Part shown: one piece after another, positions 29,800 to 40,747 of the stretch
Position numbering within the stretch: position 1 is the first letter of the stretch
Layout: the number at the start of each line of letters is the position of its first letter
Assembly (NCBI GenBank): GCA_964019135.1
Contig: OZ025263.1
Location: 31,290,133 to 31,354,132 of the forward strand
Source of the DNA: Arenicola marina
Lineage: Eukaryota > Annelida > Polychaeta > Arenicolidae
Reading direction: 5' to 3'
DNA: 64,000 bases
Made by a program: the position numbers and the translations under genes
The notes under the pieces: generated by a model
The model's database searches: none
Told to the model about the DNA's origin: nothing
What the model saw: only the letters and a program-made list of their open reading frames with translations

Positions 29800-30850
29800 A
29801 AACAAGAAACGAAAAACCAAGTAAACGAGAGGGAGATGATTAAATAAAAAAGGTACAAAATCCTGTAAATAAAAGAAATGATTAAAACAGAAGTATGAAA
29901 AGGGAAAAGCAACAAATCCTGTATACAATGGGAGAGAAATGATTAAGTCACAATCACCAAAAAATGAATACAAGTATAATCCAGTGTTTGTAAGCCTATG
30001 TCACTTGCAACATCAAAATGGTCGTAATGCCAGAAGCGACATTGGGTGTATGATAATCTTCGTACAAGCCAACCATTTTATACCAAAACGTCAAAGCTGG
30101 TGGCTTATGAAGGTTGGAAGCCAGGTCAACACCTATAAACCTATAAACCACATTAACCAACCACATTGACTGTGTGGTTCGTAACCAGTCCGCCTTCGAT
30201 GACTAATTGACTCAAACACCCGAAGTCAAAAATCGGAGAAGGCGGCTATAGTTAATGGGACGAATTCAATTCCACTTGTCCGAGTGTCCCTTTGATGACT
30301 ACGACGGCTAATTGCCTACAATTTGACACCCCTGCATGCCGTCTGAGCCACATTTTGTCTGAAGTAATTTACATCGGCGCCGAGGAAAAATGTAGTGCCG
30401 ATGTAGCAGGGGGATCCTCGGACCAATGCCCAGTAACACTTCGAAGTGCACCCCCCACCCCTGCATCATTTTTCCTCGGCGCCGATGTAAATTACCCCCC
30501 ACCCCTGCATGCCGTCTGAGCCACCCACCGTTGCACGCGACCGCACACATATGCACCCCCCCCCCCCACCCCCCCCCCCCCCCTTGGTCCGCGAGACTTC
30601 GCACCTGGCGAGATTACGGCATGCCGAGGAGGCAGCCATTTGAGCTGAGGTTGCCAATAGGAACGGTTTATACGCCATAACACACTTATTCGGATACCAA
30701 ATTCATTGGACTTAACATTTTCTGTTTCTCTGAGGTAGGATCTTTGATAATAATGTGACAGATTTTTTGTGGAAGCCTCCCCCTGCTACATCGGCGCTAC
30801 ATTTTTTCCTCGGCGCCGATGTAATTACTTCAGACAAATATTCGGTCCCC
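29800..30850. repeat. Non-coding flank with GGCGCC hairpin modules and G/C runs
   Basis: Contains the right-hand hairpin modules (30350-30500 and 30785-30840) in inverted copy to 28177-28335, a poly-C run at 30550-30590, and no supported gene. Confidence 0.55.
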
Positions 30851-31095
30851 AAATAATATTTCTCCACGCTGACACTCCATTGGCAGCAAACACAGTTTCG
30901 CAAATATACTAAAGCACACGTCATAGGATGACGTAGTTGCCATGGCACTGAACGTGCTCTGAACAATACATGCTCTATATTTGTACCAGTCACGAGCGCC
31001 ATGGTAACTATAGAGCATTTCATTGTCTGTGATTTAGTCTATTTGCGACAAAGTGTCTGTTGGCAATGGAGTGTCAGCATGGAGAAATATTATTT
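30845..31095. repeat. Palindromic hairpin, about 250 bp
   Basis: AATATTTCTCCACGCTGACA, CTCCATTGGCAG (30855 onward) is mirrored at 31050-31095. An inner pair (GCTCTGAACAATACATGCTC against its partner near 30990) folds as well. Likely a MITE inside the core element. Confidence 0.55.
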
Positions 31096-33143
31096 TATTA
31101 TCTTAGAAAAGGATAAGCTCGTAGTACACACGTAAGTTTGGTATCATTAAAATTGCATGGTGTTGCTTTTTCACGTCAGTGATTTTTAGAGCGGTCGCGA
31201 CAAATTCGTGGAAAATATGGGCCGAAACGACACGCTAAGGCATTTATGACTGACTTTAGCCTAACGTCAAATTTATAAATGCCACTCATACACGGTTTGA
31301 CCAATATCTTCGTTAAAATTTCAGTGAGCACTCCAAAATTAAGAGATAGGCTGAGGACCTAGAGACCTAACTAATTCACTCCTACTTTCCTTTCTGTGGC
31401 AATATATTTTCACTACAATATATGAAGTAATCCTACACATGATGATTACATGATTTAACGATAGCATATAATATGTATAACATATTGTTATTTCGAAATA
31501 GACATGAAATCAGGAGATTGCTAGCTGAACGCCAACTGGGAATTAACCGAACCAACTCCGGCTGATGCAGTATTTACTACAAAGCGTGAAACCAGTGATA
31601 TTGTCCAGATATGGTGAACACTTCTACATTTCAGATCTTAACAAGCATCATGATTTCCAGCTGGCAAGGAAGAAATAAGAACCTACAATAAGGAGACCAT
31701 CAGAAGTGGCTGCGCTTATTAGAGAATGATCCAACAGAAGGAGACTGAGGTTGTATTATAGATGATCTTAATCTTTTGTGACTGATTAATATTTGTATAT
31801 GTTGTAACTGTAAGTTGCTGAAGATTGTGAGAGTAATATAAATAAGTAAAGTGAAGAATCATGATAGAGCCTTGCTGCCACCTGAATATGCAGTTGGGGA
31901 ATATATTACTGTATTAATTTATATACATTTGTAGTATTGACTCCCAATGTAAGATACAGAATGTCATGAATTTTCATGGATTTGTGTTCACTGTGATCAT
32001 TTACCTCGTTTTTAATTGACATGCATTGCATTGAATAGAATAATTAAGCTCTGTTGGTTAGATGTTTTGGGTACGTATATAAATATATGTGTATATATGC
32101 CAGAAGAAAATTGTTTTATGAAAGTGCAACTCTCCCGTATCTGATCATAACATTTACTGCTGGGAGATGCAAAGTTCCATAGATTAAACATAATTTTCCT
32201 CATGGCTCAGCATTGAGGATGGACACTTTTACTGGATTTTCTTTCTGGGATGAAAATGTACTTAGAATTGTAGTGCACTCAACATGCTGAATATTTACTG
32301 TTAGGTAGTTCAATATTCCTAGAATGTTGTACGTTTTATATTAACTTTTTGCTTTTGTAATTTGTATGATATATATTTGGAGATGTCGATAATCAATATT
32401 GGATTCCTTATTCTTGTGTTTTATTGTGACTCTTGTCTGCACAGTGGTATTCCAGCGAAACTGGTCATACACCCATCGATTTACAGACGTCAGCAACTGG
32501 TCATACACCCGTCGTTTTACAGACATTGATAACACGCGCCACACATGTCTGGAACACATCAGGAAACCGTCGCGATAATTCTCTAGAGTTTTCAATGAAA
32601 ATCTATAGGATTTTCTATAGAATTCTATGGAACTTTCTATAGAGCTTTCTATTGAATTCTATGGAACTTTCTATAGAGTTTATAGAACATTACTATAGTA
32701 AAAATACTATAGAATTCTATAGAATTTTTTTACATGGGATACAGTAATTATGGCAAACTACAGTAAATACTATAGTACAGTATATTCACTATAGTAATTT
32801 TCTACAGTGGTTAACTATAGTAATTTACTATAGTAATTTACTACGGTAATTTACTATAGTAATTTTCTACAGTAGTTTACTATAGTAATTTACTATAGTA
32901 ATTTTCTACAGTAGTTTACTATAGTAGTTTACTATAGTAATTTATAATAGTAATTTACTACAGTAATTTTTCACAGTATTTTTACTACAGTAATTTACTA
33001 TAGTAACTTACTACAGTGAAAAGACTATAGTAAATGTGCAGTATATTTACTGTAAATTACTCTACGAAAACACTATAGTAAATTTACTACATATCTACTA
33101 TAGTGTTTTACTATAGTAAATCTGAGGTATATTTTTACATGGG

Positions 33144-34040
33144 ACTTTTAGTCACGATTCTAAAATGTAAAACATCTAAGGTGGCGCATGTAAGTAGGCT
33201 ACTTTAAACAGAGCGCATGTTCTCTCCCGGAAATATATCGGGTAACGTCCTTGGCTTTGTGGGAGCCGTTGGGGTTGGAATTTAAAGCTACAAGGTATTA
33301 TTATGGAACAAATTTGGCAGGAAAAAATTCCATCAGTTCGGAGGGGGCACCTTCGCTCTTGGAACAGCAGTCAACAGTATAACACTCGTGCAACGATGTT
33401 TTATGTACGGTCAGTGAATATATGGCAAATGAGAAGTTGTCGGGAAGATTGTGATATTCATGCTGGTTACGTCAGTCGATGCCCTACCTTCAGTAGTTTC
33501 ACTAGAGATCAACAAATAATTGACAAGTTAACCATTGTTCGCGTCAATTATCAAACTACACCTACACTGTTTAGATGAGAGGAAGTTCGCACAATATCTA
33601 AATAACTAAATTCGTGAAAGCTAGTAGATTTTCTTAAGCTAGAGTGACTTGTAAGCCCAGGGCTGGGCCAACCTGATATTTCCTGATATTTCCTGATTTA
33701 TCAAACCTGATATTGTTTGCATATCATGTATATATGTTGGCATGTCAGGGTAATGAAAAATATTTGAACGTGTACTTGAAGTAACTTTGAGCGTTTGCCT
33801 CTAGTCCATTACGTCCCAATCCTGTCGTCCAGTGGAAGAGCTTTATTGTGTTGATGCCCGTACCTTCTGTTAGAATGACCAGGATGCAATGCCAGCAAGG
33901 TCCTATTTGATTACTGTGTGAGTTCCTTTACACCCCAGACCGTCCCAAGGATATCAGAGACATTTGCGACGTTAAGCATGTACACAGAAGGATGGCCAGT
34001 TTGTTGCGAAGTTTTCGGAACCTATGGTGATGGGTTGTAT
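33144..34040. other. No recognised gene
   Basis: One 91-codon + strand frame (33303-33578) has no recognised domain and no splice-site support. Otherwise nothing is seen. Confidence 0.35.
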
Positions 34041-34044
34041 ATTC

Positions 34045-34135
34045 AGGACGCTTTAACCACATAGGTTAGGCTGTCATGTGGCCAGAGCACTCAAGACGAG
34101 CGCTCTAAACCACTGAGCTACCGAGCCGGCCCCTA
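34045..34135 (-). mobile_element. tRNA-derived SINE fragment
   Basis: The reverse complement reads GGCTCGGTAGCTCAGTGGTT, TAGAGCGCTCGTCTTGAGTG, which has a tRNA A-box, and ends in TTAAAGCGTCCTGAATA, shared with the fuller SINE at 34801. The B-box part is not seen, so it is partial. Confidence 0.7.
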
Positions 34136-34197
34136 AAGCCCCGTGATGAGAAATGCAATCCCTTGTTATCTCACTCAATTTCAAGACAACAGGTCTG

Positions 34198-34425
34198 GGG
34201 CGGATCCAGGAACTCGAAAAAAGGGGGGTCCATTGAAACTTTCGACCGGGGGGGTGCGGGGGGTGACATTCTTCATCAAAATGGGAGGGGTCCGCCCCTT
34301 TCCCCCTCCTGGATACACCCATGCGACAAGACTAATGCATCGATCAGAATAATCATAAATGTACATAGACTTACGCACCGTCAAATGTGCAGGGGTGGAT
34401 CCAGGAATTTTAAAAAAGGGGTGAC
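34198..34425. repeat. GGCGGATCCAG-family repeats
   Basis: GGGGCGGATCCAGGAACTCG, AAACTTTCGACCGGGGGG, and a second copy starting GGGGTGGATCCAGGAATT at 34391. Confidence 0.7.
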
Positions 34426-35370
34426 TCATCGACTATCAGCCAATAGCTGACCGAATTGTACGTCACATGATCATACCCGCAGACAGGGAGGTTTAATTGA
34501 ATAAGTCTGGAATTCAATTTGTCGGTCATGTGGCCTTGCTTTTTACCTGTATGCCGTACCGTCTCGAGGAGTGCCGCATGCCTGGCCACCCGGCAGTCGC
34601 CACCACAATGAACGAACAAAGCTGTTACTCGCGCCCTGTATGGAAAGAAAAGGTCTTTCAGTTGGCTGGGTTCCACATATATCGACGTTTGTGATGCTGG
34701 GTGGTGATGGTGGGGTGGATGAAGACAAGGGAAGGGAGGCGAGGGCAAGGAAAGGGGTGAGGCTAAGGGTGAGGGCAAGGGAAGGGGGGTGTGGCAAGGG
34801 TTGGTTGGTTGGTTATTCAGGACACTTTAACCACTTTTGGTCATATCGCGTCAATGGGAGAAGGAAGTGAGAGTAGAGCCATGTCCCCGGGGGTAACCCT
34901 CTACTCTTTACGATGAAAGACATGGAATCTTTATCCTGCGACCACACAGACATGGCCACAGCAGGGCTCGAACCACCGACCCACGTGCCGTTAGGCTTAG
35001 GTGACTCAATGCACTCAATGCGAGCGCTCTAGCTCACTGAGCTGTTGCGCCAGCCCCGGTGGGGGCAAAGGGAAGGGGTGTGAGCAAGGGGAGGGGTGAA
35101 GAAAAGGGTGAGGGCAAGGGGAGGGGTGGGGGTGGGGTGCTGGGCGCTGGGTGGTATTGATGGTGGATGGTGGGTGAGGACAAGGCGGGGGGGGGGGGCG
35201 GGGTGGAGGCGGAATCTTTCAGCAGCCATGGACATGCATACAGGCATTATACTGTCATTTGTCTAATCTGTATGAACATGAAACATGAAGAGTAGTGAAG
35301 GAGGTTGCGGGAGTTCTGGTGCTTATAACATGACGCCACGCCCAGATTCGGGCCCCGCTAGAAGTATAAG
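34330..35370. repeat. Long dispersed repeat, copy 2 (copy 1 at 16276-17160)
   Basis: Same blocks in the same order as copy 1. A tRNA-derived SINE (34801-35061) is inserted into its G-rich section, so this repeat is older than the SINE. Confidence 0.7.
34801..35061 (-). mobile_element. tRNA-derived SINE, apparently full length
   Basis: The reverse complement begins GCTGGCGCAACAGCTCAGTG, AGCTAGAGCGCTCGC (A box) and has GGTTCGAGCCCTGC (B box) about 50 bp on. A unique body and a 3' tail of repeated AACC (AACCAACCAACCAACC) follow. RNA polymerase III would drive it. The head is not an intact tRNA. Confidence 0.8.
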
Positions 35371-36018
35371 ATTTATAAGCGCTCAATTGGCGTTATGGAG
35401 ACAAGTATCCATGCCGTATGGGTCTACAATTAACACGCGGTCGCCATGTGCGGAAGTGACTTCAATGCTAAAATTGCATTGAAGGGAAAATCATCTTGGC
35501 AAAATCTACTAAATGCAATAAATAACATGAAGTTTACCCAAACTCGCTAGGCCATTTTGAGACTCTCATGACGGAAGTTAAACTGAAGTGGCGGAGCGAG
35601 TGACGAGACAAATTGGTTTTCTTTATTGCAAATGACCTTTTTTTCAAAAAGGCGAACAGCTAATATAAGGCATCGAAAGAAAAGTTTAACACTAATTGTG
35701 GAGTTACTTTTCACACGCCATTACGCGACGTACGGACACCCCCACCAACTCCTGATCTCCCTTGGGTTGTACTGCATGGCCCTATCGAGTGGTCGTGTAC
35801 CAGCGACAATGAGAGCCAGGTATCAGGGCTACAAGTTTTCCATGAACTAAGCAACGTAGAATGTTTGCAAGGCATGATGTTACCGATAATTAAATCTATG
35901 TATGGTATGCATAGTAAACACCAAAGCAATGACTTTTTTACAACTGATACCGAAGCAGACCCATGCAGACACAAAAGGTGCATAACTAGGACACACTGGC
36001 GCACCAAAATGGACGCAA
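35371..36018. other. No recognised gene
   Basis: Short open frames only. It may be interior sequence of the repeat that follows, but nothing supports a product. Confidence 0.3.
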
Positions 36019-37733
36019 GAGACTGTAAAGTTGGCCCCTACGGTCTACTGGGGTAATTAACTTAACTTATTAAATATTAGTTATAAAATTATTCATTCAT
36101 CTTGTTGTACTTCTCGCTGTGTATGAGACATTTTGAGATCCGTGCCAGGGCGTGTACCGGCGTCTGGGCTTTGAGGAACAACAATGTATAGAGCTTCATG
36201 ATATTTATTCTTCCGTCCGTAGTTTTCTTCTGATAAATAAATGCAATACAATATAATCGCCATGGCATAAAAGCGCGCACACTCGCATGTGGCGGCTATG
36301 GCATTACGACCGACCGACTGGATTGGTGTCTTCTTCCGGGTGGCCTCGAGTCTCTCTGGCTGATCCCTTTTATAGAGCCCGCACGCCCACGGTCTCTGAC
36401 TCACTCATATTAGCAATATCAGCCGAAAATACGGCGAATACCACGTCTCCTGAGACGGGGTGGGCGTTGCTGGTTACGCCCAAAAGTTAGCATTCCTCCC
36501 GGGCTCTTTAAAGAGTTTATCCCGATCTATTTTCGTCTTAGCAAAAATAAACAAGGTTACCGTGACCTTTCTGGAGAGAACCTGTTTACTGTTGGAGAAC
36601 CATTACTCATGCTGAGTGAGAAATAAACCATTAGGAGTGAGAAGTAAAACCCTGTGAGTGATAAATAAACCACTCTTTCGCTGGACAAGCGACCTTGGAA
36701 CCTTCTTACACACAGCTGTCGGCCAATCAACGTAACCTCCCATGGAAAGTGTCTTACTTCCATGGCCCGATCCGACCTCTGGGTCTTATCTCTCGGACCT
36801 ATACCTCTTCCTCCTGTACGTTGTTTGTCAAGTCGGGACAGCTGCAAGGCCAGCGGCGCGGCGGGATCTTGGCCAGTTGCCTCAGGCTCTTTAGCGTATA
36901 TCAAGTATAAGTGTGGTTACATGTTGATTATAGGCAAAGCCAAATAGCACAAACTAATTAAAGGCTTCCATGAAGGCAAGCCGAATTACTACTAAAGGAA
37001 AGGCTTAATTAAAATAATTAAAGGCTTTATGAAGAGCCAAGCCTTGACAAGACGGCATTGTTAACAAGCGTCTTCCGTTATCAGCCACTGGAGTTATACC
37101 GCCCCAGCGGTAACTCAAACTTGTGGTGACACCCCGCATCTCACCTTACATCTCATGATACGTTTAACCTGCGATACGTTAAACCTATGATAGGTTAATC
37201 ATATAATACGTTAAACATATGATACGTTAAAACTGTTACGTTAAACCTACGTTACGTTAAACCTATGACACGTGAACCCTATGATACGGTTAACCTACGG
37301 TACGTTAAACCTATGATACGTTAAACCTATGATACGTTAAACCTATGATACGTTAACCCTATAATGTTTTAAATGACTTTGATTTGATCTTTATTTTCCA
37401 TCACAGTGAGGAGTAGACAAAGAGGTCACTCAAGTCTATTTACAACCCAAAAGCATCAACTGAAACGAACAAACGAGGACATATACATATAAAAGTATTG
37501 AAATTGTGATTAAATTACTGATGATATGCCATTTGCCTAATAATTCTGAGTAAGGGACCGAAGTGTTCCGAAACAAACCGTAAGATATATTCTTGTACTA
37601 ATTGGGAAACAAGTTGAGATGGTGCTCTCAATAGGAACGCACAAAGCTTAGTGTGTATGACATCAGTGAAGTAGATTGTCGTACTGAGATTACTCCATGT
37701 ATATCCACCAACATTTTGGAATGTGTACACCTT
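36019..37733 (-). mobile_element. Promoter-bearing repeat, possibly LTR-like; inverted relative to 62634-64000
   Basis: 36751-37735 matches the reverse complement of 62634-64000. On the minus strand it starts TGTACACATTCC, passes through a 16-bp tandem array (37372-37147) and reaches a TATA box (CTATAAAAGGGATC, about 36370) and an AATAAA (about 36210). The left boundary is approximate. The order is like U3-R-U5 of an LTR, but no retroviral protein was recognised, so class is uncertain. Confidence 0.5.
37147..37375. repeat. 16-bp tandem array (AACCTATGATACGTTA)
   Basis: About 14 imperfect units of 16 bp. A longer inverted copy lies at 63000-63430. Confidence 0.85.
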
Positions 37734-37739
37734 AGTACT

Positions 37740-40700
37740 GTGGCGGATGTCACGAACGCTGTTTAGCTGACTACGGGGCTTAGTCGGCTAAAGTTATCAT
37801 GTAAATCAGGAGCGTAGCCAGCTGTACGCACGTACGCACGTGCCTACGCATTGGGCTGTGCCGGTACGTGCAAACCTGTTGTTCTGGATTTTTTTAAAAT
37901 TTCATATGCAGCTGGTGCTCAAGTCCCTGGCCACGCGTCCGATAATGATGGGCGATTTTAGTCGACTAATCCCAGTAGCCGACAAAACTATATGCTTGAA
38001 ATAGGCTCCTGGGCAGTAAATTATAAGACATTATAAAACACCGCAATGAAAAGACCAACCGGGAATGGTGGGGCATGATCATTTGCCCCCCTCCCCCCAC
38101 CACCCAACCCTCTGTTGCCCCTCTACCTTAACACATGGACCATCCATCTTTTTTGCAGTTTCAGTGTTTGTGGCCGCCGCCCCTCCCCTCACCCTACCTT
38201 CTATTTATCCCCGTCTCTGGTGTTTGAGTCTCTCTCTCACAGTCACACCCACACCCACTTATATACCCGCCATGATACACCTACGAGACTTACCCCAACC
38301 AACGACTGTGTATGACTTCCCTCGGCCCCTCTCGCCCACGTCACCCCACCCCTATTTTATAGCCCCCTATTATACCGTCTCTCGCCTGGTTAACCCCCCC
38401 GCCGTCGGCTCTATAGTCACTGGAGTGGAACCGCTGCTCTGGAAAGTCCCGGTATGAAAACTAAACCAGAAAGTTCCATTGTTGCGACCGAGATCCCGTG
38501 AGAACCGCCGAGACATCGCATGGCTCAAGACTCACTCCGACACTCAACTTGAATCATCCTAATTGTGACGAAGTTCTATGGGAACATAGCCGTGGTGAGC
38601 TCGCTTTATACCAGTGCGCTGAATTAAAACGAACAATCTGGACTAATACCAGTAATCTGGATTCACACCGATGATCTGGATTTAGGCCACTGATCCACCA
38701 TATACCAGATCACAATGTGCCCACACTGCGACCATCGGACGCCCAGTGGCGCCATAGTAAAAAAATGGAGTTATATCAGTGCATACGTTCCCACTGTGGC
38801 CACTCTCTGCCGGCCGGATGCTAAGAAACCCGTGTGAGGACATGTACTGCAGAGTCTTCTCTTGACATCGAACAGACGTCATCTGTGGGCACCTTACAGC
38901 ATTTAAAAAGGTAACCATTAATTGGATAAAGACGTGTTAACAACCGAAATGAAATGCACTCTGTTAGTTTCATGCATGATGGCTTAAGTCCAAAAGATAT
39001 AATGATATTGTCTTCTTACTTAGGGATTTAGGTCTGTATATTGTAGTTATATGTATATACGGCATATAAAACCCTAAATGTCCATGATCAAAGTTGTTAT
39101 TCGGCATATGCCAAATAGGCAAATTGACCTCAAAATACAAATTCATAACACAATCATAATATAAAGATACTCCCTTCACCTAAGTGTAATTAGCATGATC
39201 AACAATTAAACTGGAACCGAAAGTTGGTCGTTCACATGATAGCCGAGATTTCCGAACTAGAAAACGCAACATTTCCCAACTATAAGCCATATGTTTTACA
39301 TAGCCATATCGCTTCAATATTTATCCTTCTATGGATAAGTTGTATTAATTTTAGCAATTAATTTGCCCAGCAGATGGCCGTTAAACTATACAAGAAGCTA
39401 ATGTCAAGAAGGTGTTTGCATATTGCAATTTTGCATTATTTGGCTGTATATTAGCAGTCAAGATTACATTGACTTCATTATTAAATGGTCGATGTTCCTA
39501 ATAATTTGGATGTTGTCTGACACATGGAGATGTGAAATCACTTTTGGCGAAGATAGCAACTTAAAAATACGGCTTCGCTCATGTCAATCTATCCTACAAA
39601 GAATCTAAACGATTTCAGCCATCACTGCATAGTGTTGGCAGCTGTGTAACTGTATGCATACCATGGGTGGATTAACTTGAGGACATAATTGTCTCCTTGG
39701 TGTCCTTCTACCACTGAAATCGTAATTTAAGGTAGTATGCGACCTTGCATAACCGGAAAGGTCATTGTTTTGGAATATGACATTAAACCGTACCACCCGA
39801 ATCCCCTGTGCAAAAAAAATTATGCCCAATGGTCCTGATTAAATATTGAATATTAGTTATCTATTTGCCTAATACCGAGAGAATGTTGTGCAAGGCAAGC
39901 GCCCCCCCCTCCCCATCCCCCCTTTGTGTGCCCAAATACCTCAGTTTTTGAAGTTTCCAAAGCAAACGCCCCTTATTTACAGAACCCCCCCCCCCACCCC
40001 TCCCTCACCGGGTGACTGAGGAATGTCGAACTCAACAGCCTTAAAAGCCGGCATTCGGTGAGAACACTGAAATGTAGGAATTTACCCGGTAGTTACACAA
40101 ATATTGACGGTTAATTCCACTAAATTAAAAGAAATGGCGTCATATGCTGCAATAACAGATCCATCGTGCACTAATCAGGCCATAAACTGTTACAAAATTA
40201 AAACCCTGATGTAATGTGGGCAGGAGACGATTGTTTGAAAAGCTTGAATAATTGTTTCTCTTGCCAAATCATCACACATAATTACGTGTCACTTAGTCCA
40301 GGAACATAAAAGCACTATGTCGGGCCTGTCTGCCGCTGCGCAAAGACACCCTCAGGTCGACCCCCCACCCGCGCCCTTACCCCACCCCTCCCCGCCCCCC
40401 GGGCCTGGGGTCTCAATGAAAACCCTCACCTTCCATACAGATACTGTATTGGGCGTTCGTCTCAAATGCAAAGCTCCACTGCGTACCGACCAGGAAGTGT
40501 TTTGAAGAGTCTTCATTGCGACACACAGCTATATATTTAGCTAAAGCCGACGGGCAGGATAGTAGTGGGCGTTCGGTGTACCATTCCAGTTTCCGGCCAG
40601 TGCTACTGCGGCGATGGCAGTTAAACATTGAAACGATTGGTAAGTGTATTTTCAAACCGCGCACCACCTATCGCGGACTTCACTTCCTTAGCTGCAAGCC

Positions 40701-40740
40701 AGTTTTACGTGCGTGTGTGGACTAGGCGAGTAAGTGACTG
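37740..40740. other. About 3 kb without a recognised gene
   Basis: A proline/threonine-rich open frame (38065-38457) is low-complexity C-rich sequence, and a 62-codon frame at 40317 is similar. Short C-runs occur at 39900-40000. No domain, splice-site set, RNA gene or known repeat could be supported. Confidence 0.35.
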
Positions 40741-40747
40741 TGAATTG

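Larger units (their letters stand above)
28001..31259. mobile_element. Core fold-back transposon carrying SGNH, C48-protease and PHD coding regions
   Basis: Long inverted repeats: 28001-28145 (CTAAAGTC, TAGCGTGTCG, then TTTTCCACGAATTTGTCGCG) mirrored at 31115-31259. Palindromic modules with ACATCGGCGCCGAGGAAAAA lie inside both ends. It sits within the second fold-back element. The central minus-strand coding regions are described separately. No transposase is recognised, so it is either non-autonomous or of an unfamiliar type. Confidence 0.65.
26632..32738. mobile_element. Second fold-back element nested in the first
   Basis: Left end CCCATGTAAAAATATTCTAT, right end as reverse complement CCCATGTAAAAAAATTCTAT. 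The arms are CTATAGAATTCTATAG-type palindromic repeats. AT flanks both sides (26630-26631 and 32739-32740), and the outer array continues in register across the insertion, so the order of insertion is clear. The interior at 31440-32600 is shared with the element at 59501-61755. Confidence 0.75.
26118..33143. mobile_element. Outer fold-back element (ends CCCATGAAAAAATATAC / CCCATGTAAAAATATAC)
   Basis: Left end CCCATGAAAAAATATACTTT. Reverse complement of the right end CCCATGTAAAAATATACCTC. Both arms (26118-26631 and 32739-33143) are built from TTTACTATAGTA and GTAAACTGCAGTAAATACTA units, with a higher-order period near 122 bp on the left. No coding capacity of its own; it is split by element B at 26632-32738. 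Confidence 0.75.

Noticed and set aside
34801-35061. A tRNA gene
   Set aside because: A and B boxes are present but the acceptor stem and anticodon arm do not form a tRNA, and a body and AACC tail follow; it is a SINE.
38065-38457. 130-codon proline/threonine-rich protein
   Set aside because: Low-complexity C-rich sequence without signal peptide, domain or splice context.
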